Origin: Salticus scenicus
Lineage: Eukaryota > Arthropoda > Arachnida > Araneae > Salticidae
Reading direction: 5' to 3'
Length of the DNA stretch: 64,000 nt
Assembly: GCA_963930645.1 (NCBI GenBank)
Contig: OZ005653.1
Location: 116,566,259 to 116,630,258, forward strand
Part shown: positions 20,847 through 30,241 of the stretch, in pieces
How the letters are laid out: each line of letters starts with the position of its first letter
How positions within the stretch are numbered: the first letter of the stretch is position 1
The notes under the pieces: model-generated
What the model was told of the DNA's origin: nothing
The model's input: the letters and a program-made list of their open reading frames with translations, nothing else
Database searches by the model: none
Position numbers and translations under genes: made by a program

Positions 20847-21500
20847 TTAAAATCGGTAGGGCTTTCCTTTTAAACCTTTTTTGGGCTCGTACACAAATTG
20901 GGTTTCCCCCGGTAATATACGCGTTCTGAGTCGCATTCCTTCGGGGGTTTCATTCCTTAAATCCACCAACAAATAAGAGAAGGGCTGTTTGGTAGCATCC
21001 TCGAACACTTCTTGAAAAAACTGAGTTGATCTCGGGTATAATTGTCTGCCCAAGTGCGTAATTTGGCTCATGTCCCGACGATTTTTAAAAAGTACTAAGT
21101 ATTGACTGTTTAAGGAAATACCTCTCATTTCTTTACCTTTATGAAAAAGGTTTTGAGTAATAAAGATAATACTTAAATTTAAATGGTGACTTCCTTTGGT
21201 AAAGAGGTGGGTTAATCGTTCATCACCCCCACATTCCACCATTAAATCATCTAAAATCATTAAAGAATGGGTACCTAAATATTCCCGATAATTAGAAGGA
21301 AACCCTTCCACGAATGTCACGTCGGGAATTTCCTCGTGAAGCTTTTGAGAGATGCCGTAAAACCAAACGACTTTATCGGGTTGAGGGTTAAACATACGCC
21401 GTCGTTCTGCCAGTAAATCCCGCAGAAACCAACTCTTACCGACCCCCGTGGGGCCTGCTAAGAGCATTGTAAAAGGGTGTTGAAAGCGTGGAAACTCCAT
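20847..21500 (-). CDS. ATP: FtsK/HerA-type DNA packaging ATPase
   Basis: This is the motor that drives element DNA into the capsid in Mavericks and related viruses. Walker A is GPTGVGKS (residues 16-23) and Walker B LMILDD (80-85). A downstream IIFITQN segment fits the sensor strand. The chosen ATG (MEFPRFQHPF) gives 217 aa, the usual size. The frame runs 7 codons further to 21521, but those residues are Cys-rich and precede the conserved start. It follows the protease gene after a 44-base gap containing a TATA-like stretch (minus strand, 21531-21540), which suggests a separate transcription start. The next gene begins 13 bases downstream. Confidence 0.95.
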   Translation of the reverse strand: MEFPRFQHPFTMLLAGPTGVGKSWFLRDLLAERRRMFNPQPDKVVWFYGISQKLHEEIPDVTFVEGFPSNYREYLGTHSLMILDDLMVECGGDERLTHLFTKGSHHLNLSIIFITQNLFHKGKEMRGISLNSQYLVLFKNRRDMSQITHLGRQLYPRSTQFFQEVFEDATKQPFSYLLVDLRNETPEGMRLRTRILPGETQFVYEPKKGLKGKPYRF

Positions 21501-21543
21501 TCTAAATAAACACAGACACATAAGTTTACATTATAAATAGTTT

Positions 21544-21549
21544 TTTATT
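21544..21549 (-). terminator. AATAAA signal overlapping the protease stop
   Basis: The protease ends CAA TAA followed by AAA on the minus strand, so AATAAA spans the stop codon. With a TATA-like stretch just downstream, this looks like the border between two late transcription units. Confidence 0.6.
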
Positions 21550-22021
21550 GATAAAAAGGAGCACGTGTGCGAAATCGTTTGGATACAAAATTATAGACTC
21601 TATGGTCGTTACATATATTTTCAGTTACAAACTGCTTTAAAAAATCTTTCAAAGTTTTGCCACGACATCGGCAATAAATATAATACACACAAAATTGACC
21701 ACAAACAGCTGTCACATGACTTTGCAGCGGAAGTGGATTAAACACCACTCGTGAAAATTGAGATACATAGTTCGATATAGGTCCTTTAAAAAAGTTCGGC
21801 TTGTTTCCATAGGAATCAAAGAATTCCGCTTCTGTAGGGGAGGATAGGTAGAATGCCACCCAGTGGCTTCCGGCTTCTGTAGACTTGTCCACGTTGCATA
21901 CAAAACATGCAGGATAACGCTCGATCTTCTTGGGTAATTGATCACTGGGGAAAACACCGGAAAAGTATTTCTTGGTCACTGGATCGTGGGATAAAATAGT
22001 CTCGATTTCTATAGAATTCAT
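21545..22021 (-). CDS. PRO: Adenain-like cysteine protease
   Basis: This is a C5/Ulp1-fold maturation protease that cleaves capsid and core precursors in adenovirus-like particles. The catalytic set is complete in order: His53 (SHWVAFY), Asp69 (FFDSYG), Gln100 (NPLPLQ) and Cys107 (VCGQFC). The length of 158 aa is short, but these elements usually carry a compact version without extra domains. The start is two bases after the major capsid stop (TGA AA ATG), suggesting coupled translation or a subgenomic transcript. The stop codon overlaps an AATAAA signal. Confidence 0.95.
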   Translation of the reverse strand: MNSIEIETILSHDPVTKKYFSGVFPSDQLPKKIERYPACFVCNVDKSTEAGSHWVAFYLSSPTEAEFFDSYGNKPNFFKGPISNYVSQFSRVVFNPLPLQSHVTAVCGQFCVYYIYCRCRGKTLKDFLKQFVTENICNDHRVYNFVSKRFRTRAPFYQ

Positions 22022-22023
22022 TT

Positions 22024-23337
22024 TCAGTTGGGGAAGTCACACAACACATGTCGTGTTTTACTAATTTCTATAATGTTTTCAAATTCCGCATACACCAATA
22101 CAGTCGTGGTTCTTTCTAAGGAGTCTGCAAACTTGATTTCAATTCGTAAATTTCCTTGATGCTGTAGATTCAGATGGGGTCCGTCACACATGTCAGGGCT
22201 CAGGTCGAAAGCATACAAAGTATGTCCGTTCGCAAAGTCCTCTCGGGTCAGATAAATGCCGGTATCCCGATTAAATCCCGAAAACAAACGATGATACGCT
22301 CTTATATAGTTATTTTCTTCGAAATCCAATTCCAAGGGTTTGCTGGGTACGGGTTGTCCATCCACGTAAACACTTAAAAAGTTGACCTTGTGATGATAGA
22401 AATAAAAGGGATTTAAATCATATTGACCAGTGTAGGCACTATTTTCTAAAAGTCCAATAATAATTCTTTTCGGCATGCCTCCTAAAAACACATTGTCTTG
22501 CATAAAGGATTTACTTCCGGTTGAGATCGAATAGGTCTTGCATAACACTCGATCGATGGGATACTTTGCTGTACTTTTCTCTAAGGCCTTGGCATGACCG
22601 AGTAATACACCGGGGCTCACTTTCACTTTACGTATGAAAATAGAAGCATGTTCCAAAATCACTTTGTAGTTGGGAATGGGTTTCGCCGCATCAATTTTAC
22701 ACATTAAGGAAAATTCAGGCTTGCTTCGGGTCATCTTAATTTTCAAGTCAACCATATTCAATAGCAATCGATTTTGTTGAAAAATATCACAATGCAAAGG
22801 TCCAATCATATCTAACGTTTTGCTTTTATTCGTGAGTGCGTAACGTATCTTCAATCCGGGGTTGTCTCCAGCAGGATCTGTAGCAGCCAAATTCTCATCT
22901 TTGTAAAAACATTCGCAGGTCAATAAACTTTTCTTGGCATCTTCTCCATAATTCAACAGCGTTTCAATATAGGCGCGGTAGGGGTAGGTGTTACTCGACG
23001 AGGAGATCACTCTTTCGTTCAGGCTAATATCCACTTGAGAAAACAAGGCGTGTAAAAATAAATTCACGGGGGCAACTGCATCCGTTTCCGCTAAGGGTGA
23101 TCCATCAAACTTGGTAATTTTCACTTTCACATACAGGTAGGAAGCCGATAAATCAATATAGTCTTCACCATTTCCGGAAATATTAAATTCCACAGGTCCT
23201 CCGTCTCGAATATTCGCAAGAGGGTGGTATTCAACAAAGTATCCTTTTTCAATAGCCGTTTGCGTGGGTGGGATCAAAAATAAATCCAATTCGGATTTCG
23301 CACAGGCAGCAGAATCTTTATGGATGAGTCCAGACAT
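22024..23337 (-). CDS. MCP: Major capsid protein (double jelly roll, hexon-like)
   Basis: The 437-residue product has the conserved opening of Maverick/adintovirus capsid proteins: SELDLFLIPPTQTAIEKGY near the start, then GPVEFNISGNGEDYIDL, VAPVNLFLHALFSQVDISLN and NTYPYRAYIETLLNYG within the first 140 residues. It forms the trimeric capsomer of the icosahedral shell. The size matches the adintovirus hexon as I know it and is shorter than adenovirus hexon. It sits two bases after the stop of the small core protein and two bases before the protease start. The frame is uninterrupted, consistent with preserved virion function. Confidence 0.92.
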   Translation of the reverse strand: MSGLIHKDSAACAKSELDLFLIPPTQTAIEKGYFVEYHPLANIRDGGPVEFNISGNGEDYIDLSASYLYVKVKITKFDGSPLAETDAVAPVNLFLHALFSQVDISLNERVISSSSNTYPYRAYIETLLNYGEDAKKSLLTCECFYKDENLAATDPAGDNPGLKIRYALTNKSKTLDMIGPLHCDIFQQNRLLLNMVDLKIKMTRSKPEFSLMCKIDAAKPIPNYKVILEHASIFIRKVKVSPGVLLGHAKALEKSTAKYPIDRVLCKTYSISTGSKSFMQDNVFLGGMPKRIIIGLLENSAYTGQYDLNPFYFYHHKVNFLSVYVDGQPVPSKPLELDFEENNYIRAYHRLFSGFNRDTGIYLTREDFANGHTLYAFDLSPDMCDGPHLNLQHQGNLRIEIKFADSLERTTTVLVYAEFENIIEISKTRHVLCDFPN

Positions 23338-23339
23338 CT

Positions 23340-23762
23340 TTAAGCGAAAATATCTTGTACCTTCACTTTCTTGGCTTTACGTCGAATGACTGCTTTGGTA
23401 GAACGCTTCCTCTTTTTATACCGGCGGCCCGATCCAATCATCGTCTTCACTTTAGTAGCGGCTTTGTCGGTTAAGGTCTGTCCAGCTTCTTTTAATCTTC
23501 GCTTGGCGGCCATTTTAATGTCTTCTCCGCGAGACAGGTCACTTAACACGTTCACGCCTGAATGAAACAACTGCTTGCCGACCGCTTTCGCTCCCGATTT
23601 GAAGAGGGGTACTGCTGCACGAAAAAGGGATCGAAACAGTCCACCGAATCCATATCCCTTTTGTAAAGTAGTGCCTTGATAATAATTTAGACCACTACCC
23701 GACTGATGGGAATAGTAATCTTCAAAAGATTTCGCACAACACTGGTAAGGAACAAACATCAC
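23340..23762 (-). CDS. Small basic virion core protein (pX/pVII-like)
   Basis: The product of 140 aa has a Gly/Tyr-rich N-terminal segment (GSGSGLNYYQGTTLQKGYGF type, from about residue 20), a helical middle (FRSLFRAAVPLFKSGAKAV), and a very basic Lys/Arg-rich C terminus (RRYKKRKRSTKAVIRRKAKK). This order matches the small basic protein found beside the capsid genes in adintoviruses, which has been compared with adenovirus core proteins that bind DNA inside the virion. Its start overlaps the penton stop in an ATGA arrangement, and the capsid gene begins two bases after its stop. Exact adenovirus counterpart uncertain. Confidence 0.8.
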   Translation of the reverse strand: MMFVPYQCCAKSFEDYYSHQSGSGLNYYQGTTLQKGYGFGGLFRSLFRAAVPLFKSGAKAVGKQLFHSGVNVLSDLSRGEDIKMAAKRRLKEAGQTLTDKAATKVKTMIGSGRRYKKRKRSTKAVIRRKAKKVKVQDIFA

Positions 23763-24505
23763 GAGAGGTATTTTTGACGAAAGTGAAGCTTAACGTACGA
23801 CCGCCCACGTTCAAATGGCGTGAGTTCGCCGAGGTGGTTCCTTATAACGATTTCCAAAGAGTCGAACAATTTTCGGCTGACAGGTAAATAGTGCGGTCGG
23901 TCAAATGTCTCACAAATCATTTCTCCATCTTTTCCCCTCACATTGACAATTCGTAAAAGGGGTGCTAACACATCTCCAATAATTTGGGGTTCGACAATAT
24001 CCGAATAAACCAGCAACACTCTATAATGCGCACAGGGATCTGCGACATAGGTACTAAAAATAGTTTGCTCGATATTTATATCCGGCGAGGCGATTTCACC
24101 TGGTTCGAATCCCAACATCTGTGCTATCCCCTCATGCAATATCAGTTTTGTTTTATCTTTCACGTTAATACACACCTTTTTCGTGTGCGGATCATAAGTG
24201 AAAGAAATTTTATTTTTAATCTCTTCAATAGACATTGCTTTTAAAATGTCATCAACCGATTCGTAAAAGCCAGGGGGAATTCTTCTACCAAACGGGGATT
24301 TCTGGTCATTCAAATCGAAACCAAATAAATTATTATTTTGATTTACATTATACCAGGTGTGAGGGTAAATAAATTCGACAAGGCCTACTTCCCATTCCCC
24401 TTTCAATTCAACAGGGGCGGGTAATCGCGTAATAAAATGAGAAATTTTATTCTCAGGAAAATAATTCCGGGAACTGTCCGAAGGTAACGTCACGTAGAAC
24501 GACAT
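23759..24505 (-). CDS. mCP: Minor capsid protein (penton-like, single jelly roll)
   Basis: The opening MSFYVTLPSDSSRNYFPEN and the segment LKGEWEVGLVEFIYPHTWYN are typical of the minor capsid (penton) protein of Mavericks, which fills the five-fold vertices. I chose the ATG at 24505 (248 aa). The frame stays open to 24583 and overlaps the integrase end, but the added residues are unlike the family. The C terminus overlaps the next start by four bases (ATGA). The gap to the integrase stop is 37 bases. Confidence 0.88.
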   Translation of the reverse strand: MSFYVTLPSDSSRNYFPENKISHFITRLPAPVELKGEWEVGLVEFIYPHTWYNVNQNNNLFGFDLNDQKSPFGRRIPPGFYESVDDILKAMSIEEIKNKISFTYDPHTKKVCINVKDKTKLILHEGIAQMLGFEPGEIASPDINIEQTIFSTYVADPCAHYRVLLVYSDIVEPQIIGDVLAPLLRIVNVRGKDGEMICETFDRPHYLPVSRKLFDSLEIVIRNHLGELTPFERGRSYVKLHFRQKYLS

Positions 24506-24542
24506 GCTTTCAAATGATCTTTCAACAATCCAAACACTTGTT

Positions 24543-25583
24543 TTATAAGGCGAATAAATCAGAGGATGGAATCCATTGGTCAAATTTGCTGGGATAACCT
24601 TTAAATTTTACTTTGTATTCCACACGCTTTTTCCGTATCCGCTTATCTAAAATCTTTTCAATCGTATAATTCTCTTTTGGTTTCACTTTCTGAAGTTCTT
24701 GAGGGTAAAAGGTTCCTTTAATGGGTTCTTCTAACAGGTCCTTGATTCGGTAGACGGGAGGGTTTCTTCTCACACATTCAGTCACCACAAACACTTCTTC
24801 CGTCCAGTTCGTTTCATATCCTTTTTCGAAGGTTAATTTCTGCTTGGAAACTCGTACAACATCTCCCGGTTGAAACATGCAGGGTTTTCTTTTCGCATTT
24901 TGCATGTCACCGTATAAAGTATCCCATACATCGCTTTCATTTTCAGCGGTTACTTCAACTGGAGCTCTCTTGATACTCGAATGATAAGTATGATTATAAC
25001 TGTGTAACAACTGATCCAACACGTCTAAATAGCGGTAGGTATGATTATGGGTAAAATATTTCCACATTTTCGTTTTCAAAGTTCGGTTAAATCGCTCCAC
25101 GACAGATGCTTTCGTATTGTTATTCGTCGTAAAAAACCGCACGCCTTCTTCTTTCAAAAATTTTTGAAAAAGTCTGTTTTGATACTCTTTTCCGTCATCC
25201 GATTGCAGGGACTTGGGTTTCCTCGTTGCAAAAATAGATCGGAACGCCTTTACAATATCTTCACCCCGTTTTTGCTTCAAAGGGACCGCCCACGCAAATT
25301 TAGACAGAATGTCTATACAAGTCAGGATGTAGCGGTACCCTTGATTGAACTTTTGCAAACTGCCGAGATCCACTAAGTCGGTCTGCCACTGTTGATCGAT
25401 TGAATACACTATCACTCGATTGGTCGGGAACTTTCTTCGAACAGGTTTGTGCAACGTGTATGCATCGACTCCGCTCAGCCAGTCCTGAATCTTCTTCTTC
25501 GAGATTTTGCCTTTGGCAGCACGAAATAAGGCATTTACACCACCAAAACTTCCCTCGTGACTTGGATTCTGATACACCTCCAT
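24543..25583 (-). CDS. INT: Retroviral-type DDE integrase with C-terminal chromodomain
   Basis: This enzyme inserts element DNA into the host chromosome and generates the 6-bp duplication. The 346-residue product has the family's N-terminal segment (PSHEGSFGGV...GVDAYTLHKPVRRKF), then an RNase H-fold core with catalytic Asp69 (WQTDLVDL), Asp129 or 130 (QSDDGKEY) and Glu163 (VVERFNRT). An SH3-like region follows, then a chromodomain at about 300-346 (YTIEKILDKR...EYKVKFKGYP...W). All catalytic residues are intact. It is the first gene on the minus strand from the right end, with a TATA box about 107 bases upstream of its ATG. The chromodomain may steer insertion toward modified histone tails. 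Confidence 0.96.
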   Translation of the reverse strand: MEVYQNPSHEGSFGGVNALFRAAKGKISKKKIQDWLSGVDAYTLHKPVRRKFPTNRVIVYSIDQQWQTDLVDLGSLQKFNQGYRYILTCIDILSKFAWAVPLKQKRGEDIVKAFRSIFATRKPKSLQSDDGKEYQNRLFQKFLKEEGVRFFTTNNNTKASVVERFNRTLKTKMWKYFTHNHTYRYLDVLDQLLHSYNHTYHSSIKRAPVEVTAENESDVWDTLYGDMQNAKRKPCMFQPGDVVRVSKQKLTFEKGYETNWTEEVFVVTECVRRNPPVYRIKDLLEEPIKGTFYPQELQKVKPKENYTIEKILDKRIRKKRVEYKVKFKGYPSKFDQWIPSSDLFAL

Positions 25584-25689
25584 CGTTACAACACAAAATT
25601 TTATTATGACTCACATTCACACGAAAGCGCATCATACCTTCCTCGTACGAAGATACTTTTCAGAATGACTCACTAGCGCAACGCCTCTC

Positions 25690-25697
25690 TTTATATA
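25690..25697 (-). promoter_or_regulatory. TATA box for the integrase/capsid transcript
   Basis: On the minus strand this reads TATATAAA, preceded by a TATAAGG stretch and followed by a purine-rich AGAGAGG. It is about 107 bases upstream of the integrase ATG and inside the element, just after the end of the right terminal repeat. It would start the mRNA covering integrase through protease. Confidence 0.6.
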
Positions 25698-25801
25698 CCT
25701 TATAAGTGCACTCACAAGCATAGCTTCATGGTTTGATAAATAAAACCCTTATCCACTTATCAAGCCGTGAAACTATTTTACCTTCGGTTCGAATCTAACC
25801 C

Positions 25802-26174
25802 CCTGCAAAAATTCGAAAAAATTTTGAAGTCCCCAAAATTGTGAAAAAAATACTAAGTCCGAAATTTAGGAAAAAATTCCCCTTCTCCCCGATAGATGGC
25901 ACCACCAAACCTCATCCAAGATGATATCGAAAGTTTCTAGTCTTCCGATGGCAACACACAGTTTCTATTCTTCCGGTGGCAACGCTCTAAAAGTTTCTAT
26001 TCTTCCGGTGGCAACACCCTCCCTCGTCCAAGATGATGACTAAGTAGTGTAAAAAGGGTGCATTCTGCAACACGGTGGAGGCGCGGAGGCGCGCTCCAAC
26101 AGGGTGGTGGCGCGCGCGCCTCGGTGCGCCTCCGCGCCTCCACCGTGTTGCAGAATCACCCTTTTTACACTACT
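25802..26174 (-). repeat. Maverick right terminal inverted repeat
   Basis: This is the inverted counterpart of 8550-8922 with about three mismatches and no indels. It ends CACCCTTTTTACACTACT directly before the CACATA target duplication. Confidence 0.95.
26043..26174. repeat. GC-rich terminal palindrome, right end
   Basis: This 132-base block is the exact reverse complement of 8550-8681. The single-base bulge is again arranged with the shorter arm outward, so the two ends are in the same isomer and not in flip/flop orientations. Confidence 0.93.
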
Positions 26175-26180
26175 CACATA
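26175..26180 (+). repeat. Target-site duplication, right copy (CACATA)
   Basis: The hexamer immediately after the right terminal repeat is identical to 8544-8549. Confidence 0.93.
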
Positions 26181-27275
26181 TTTATATTTTCTCATTTTTA
26201 CTTTTTCTTACCCATAGGTTCAAGAAAATATTGTTTTAGGGTCAAACTTTCGAAAGTGAGTTTTTGCTATATTTACATGTTCTGAGGTCCCCTGAATCCG
26301 AAAATCATGTTTTTAGCGAATGGTCTGTGTGTGTGTCTGTCTGTCTGTATGTGTGTCGGTTATCAGCATATCTCAAAAACAAATAGTAGCAGAAATTCCA
26401 AACTCGGTATTCTAAATGTGTATCATATAGGAATGCTACATTAAGCTTTTCGTTCAGATGAAGCTGATGGTTCTTGTACAGGAACACTCAAAAGTATTCA
26501 AATACATTACGTCTGTGGGGGAAATTACAGGTAAGTAGAGTTTAACATCTATAGACTGTACTAAACAAATGAAACGAATATATATTTTGTATAATAGAGA
26601 GAGTCAACTGGGAAAAATTTTTGTGTACGTAGGAGCCTCGCCCCCCACCCTGGAGAGGGATGTCCCCCCCTCAAGGGGAGTAAATTTTCCTGATGGGTAT
26701 CTTTCAAAAGAGCTCGCCAATACCTTTAAAACGAATGGTTGAACAATCGATCTGCGATAATTTAAAATAAAGTTATAGATATATATATATTTTTTTTTTT
26801 TTTTTTAACAAAAAATAATAATAATAATAATAATAATGTAATAATGAGAATAAATTCAACTTTTTTTTTATTATTCAGTGTTATACTACTTCTCTAATAT
26901 GGAAACCGTGTGCATTATCATGGAATATAATTTTTTTAAATAATAATTTTAATAAATTATTTTTACTCAGTGAATTTGTTTAGGAAAATATATAAGAAAG
27001 TCGTGTGGTGGCCACAACACACTAGTTATTTGTTGTTAGTTGATGTGCTTTACTAATAATATTTTACCATTTCCAGGAAAGCTGTTCGGGAATTGAAATA
27101 AATTCCTCTTAGAGATATGGTAAATAATGTAGGTTTTAAGCTAAATATTCGTCGCTTGTTTTTTGTGCATTAATGAAACGGGGGTTGAGGGAGGCGGTAG
27201 CCCCTTTCATACAGAACTGATTATCATATAAAACTCTTCCTAAGCCTAATTTGAATTATTTAACATAGGTTTACA
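26181..27275 (+). repeat. Dispersed repeat, copy B, adjoining the Maverick
   Basis: This is the inverted partner of 1-905. It contains ACCCATAGG near 26212, a (TG)n/(CTGT)n run at 26323-26357, a G/C-rich block near 26640, and ends near 27275. A segment near 26990-27015 (TAAGAAAGTCGTGTGGTG) resembles the terminus of the repeat at 50706-51740. The Maverick inserted at or just outside its left edge. Confidence 0.75.
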
Positions 27276-27641
27276 TAACAGTACTCTTTATCTTACCTCT
27301 TAATCTCCAAATTGTATTTATAATATTAAATTTCAGGGTAAGAGAAAGTAGTGTGAGTGACCCACCAGTTTATTTATTTACTCATTCTTTTGCGGTGTTT
27401 TTATTATTATTATTATTATTTATTTACTTAGTCATTCAATCCTCGCTGTTTTTAATTGTATGTAATCTTGAAAAATAATTTTATTATATATTAAAAAAAA
27501 TAATAATAAAGGTTAAAAATATATATTTATTATAAAAATTTAAAGAAATCAAGAATTCTAATTTGAAGAAAAAACTGTATATTATACATTATCACTGTTG
27601 ACATATAATCATCATTCATTATTTCAGATTATCTTAATTTG

Positions 27642-27672
<31 letters not shown>

Positions 27673-29439
27673 GTATACTTTTATGGTTTATATTATTCAC
27701 ATTCTTGAAATGATATAGATTATGAAATAAGGTTAAACTGTACATATATGTATATCTTGTAAAAAAGATTTGTTTACATCATAGTTTATGTGTTGGTAAA
27801 TTAATTTTCTATGTATATAATGTATATAAAACGTTTCGGAACGTACCTTTAATTGTAATTTACATATTATTTTGTTGCAACCTATATTATTTATAATTAT
27901 TATTTATGATTATTATTGTATAACGTAATATTTACCACATGCATAGTATTTAGAAGGTATATATTACGGAGAATGTTACGGCATTTCTCCTTTCTATAAC
28001 TACTAAATATTTTATGGCATCATGTACATAGGGACCCTAGAGAGACTGGACATTAACCGAAAGTCGGCCATCTTAGTGCCAATTCGGAGCGATCCCCGTA
28101 GAACGTAATGTTTTTTTCTTCGCGATTGACGCATTACTATACAACATAAATGAAAGGAAATTGTGCTAAATTTGTGCAGAAAGTAATGCAGAATATAAAT
28201 ATATAAGTTTTTTCGTCTTAGAAAAAAAAGAGTTTGGAGAAAAACGAATTTTGTTTTAACCTTCGACATGGTTACTTTTTCAACTCCGATCGGAAAACAG
28301 AGGAATTTTTTGTTGTATATTTCTATATCAGTTCAAAAATCCCTTAACGGCTTAAAAGTTTGTGACGCCGCTACTTTATGGCTATAAGAATTTGAAATAT
28401 GAGTCTTAAAAATAATGATATCAACTTTTAAGTGACGCTTTGCAATTAGTTTAAGTATACATAGATTTTCTTATTTGATCATTTACTTTTATCTTTTATT
28501 TATATTTATAATGCAAACGTAATATTTTTAACTTCAAGATCAGACAGATATATAAAATACACTCACTGATGCTTTTTCATTCACATTTCAAATTCAAAAT
28601 AACAGTTTTAAAAGGAATGATATAAAAATTCCAGATTCGCCTCGGTGTTATTTTAAAAGATTTGTTTTTAGATTCCATTAAAACTACTTTTGTTTTGTCT
28701 AATAAAGTATATTTACACATTTAAAAAGTGCTTTTAATTTTCAAACATACTGTCAAATAATTATATTTACACTGAGTTTGCATTATAAAGTAAAATTATT
28801 TATTATAATAAATTGATTTATCTTTTGCATCACGCTATCCAAAACATAGTATCCAACTAAGTGAAAATTTACTCAAAGAGGTAGTGTGACGTAAAGAAAA
28901 CATTAACTTATCAATTTATTGAAATAAATAATTTTACTTATTTGACATGTAAAAAAAAGATTTTTTCTTTAAATGTTTAATGGAACCTACCTTAAAAATA
29001 AATAAATAAATAAATAAAAAATAAGAATGAATTTTGCAATATCATCAAAAACAAAATAATAAAAATACAAGATATGCTGGAGTAGAGTCCTGCACAGGTC
29101 GGGTTTTATCCAACCCGAAACCGACAGATGAATATTAAATAAATCCAAAAACCGACCCGAACCCGCAATAAACAATTTTGGCAACCCGAACCCAACCCGA
29201 CACTTGACCTTTTTACCCGAAACCCGAATCTAAATGAAAATTAATAAAAATTTCATCGTTAACTCTCAATATATTTAACTAAAGGATTACTGAGAGTTAA
29301 CTTTTAAAATATGGGACGAGGAATTCATTCAGTTTTCTGTTTCCGAGAGTAATTAATTTAACAAACGTATTTGTACGTTTTGATTTGCAATATTGTATAT
29401 TTGAGAATATTTATTGAATAATTTGGCAATATATTTTTT
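27276..29439. other. AT-rich stretch, no gene recognised
   Basis: Poly-A at about 27643-27670 and (AT)-rich runs are present. Positions 27960-28090 carry a fragment of the foldback arm followed by GGGACCCTAGAGAGACTGG, which recurs in altered form at 33951-33975. Near 29095-29225 is a degenerate run of CCCGAACCC-like units. Frames at 28012-28269 and 28987-29184 show no domain. Confidence 0.55.
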
Positions 29440-29720
29440 TTTTCTGCCAAGGATGACCGATATCAAATCTATTCCGCTGCAGCATATTAGTATCTTATAT
29501 CAGATACTTTATTTAGATATTTGAAAACAAATTTGACTTCAAATTATGATAGAATATTTATCATTTTCCTTTTAATTAGTATATTAGTTGGATATTTATT
29601 GTGTAAATATCATCCTTTGAAATGAAATGTTTGTGTTTTCAATCGAATATGGAAGTTTGCCAATTTTTTTCTAGTGTTTTGAAATTAAAAATTCAACTTT
29701 TGTCAATTTTACAACAAAAA
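29440..29720 (+). repeat. Fragment of the 962-1843 MITE family
   Basis: This closely matches about 1345-1648 in the same orientation, including CTGCCAAGGATGACCGATAT and GTATATTAGTTGGATATTTA, with scattered substitutions. The inverted ends are missing. Confidence 0.75.
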
Positions 29721-30136
29721 CAAAAACATTAAATCATTAAATTCATTTTTTTTACTTATTTTTATTTCATATTATTTCACGCGCACTTTTTATTTCCTAA
29801 TTCAAAATTATTAAAAAAAACTTTTTCGATATCGCTTGTAACGATACTGATTATTATTAATTTTCTTTCCTTTTTCTTTCAATAATAATAATAATAATAA
29901 TAAAAAATTTTGATGAAATTCTGGCAAAAGCAGAACTTAGTTTAGGACGGACGACTATTAGTTTTTTTTTCATCCCAATTATAACATCGCTTTCAAATTA
30001 TTCAATTATATTTTCGATAAATTTTAGATTTCGATAAAGGTCCAACTATCGAAAAATGATTTCGACAAATGTCCAACTATCGAAAACGACAACGCAAAAA
30101 TCCCAGATTGAGACTAATAGGCCCTCAGTCCTAAAA
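29717..30136 (+). repeat. Direct duplication, first copy
   Basis: This copy of about 415 bp is nearly identical to 30841-31258. Shared blocks are CATTAAATCATTAAATTCAT, TTCTGGCAAAAGCAGAA, and the end AGGCCCTCAGTCCTAAAAA. Part of it (about 29920-30050) recurs inverted at 51150-51285. The right edge runs into poly-T and poly-A (30140-30240). Confidence 0.85.
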
Positions 30137-30207
30137 AAAAATTCATGTTTTTTTTTTTTTTTTAATGAAAATCTTTACGTAAGTATGCACGTTATTTTTT
30201 TCCCCCA

Positions 30208-30241
<34 letters not shown>

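Larger units (their letters stand above)
8550..26174 (-). mobile_element. Complete Maverick/Polinton (adintovirus-like) element
   Basis: The element is 17,625 bp, begins AGTAGTGT and ends ACACTACT, and has 373-bp terminal inverted repeats differing at about three positions (8775 region, 8913, 8920). It is flanked by a perfect 6-bp duplication. It encodes the diagnostic set: DDE integrase, protein-primed DNA polymerase B, packaging ATPase, adenain-like cysteine protease, and major and minor capsid proteins. All genes are on the minus strand, and none shows a frameshift or premature stop. Intact frames, near-identical ends and a perfect target duplication point to a recent insertion. Whether it is a transposon, an endogenous virus or both cannot be decided from sequence alone; adintoviruses and Mavericks form one continuum. 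Confidence 0.97.

Noticed and set aside
24506..24583. N-terminal extension of the minor capsid protein overlapping the integrase end
   Set aside because: The family-typical start MSFYVTLPS lies at 24505. The extra residues are read from the integrase gene in another frame.
25300..25635. Minus-strand 111-codon frame overlapping the integrase start
   Set aside because: It is out of frame with the integrase, shows no domain, and is compositionally a shadow.
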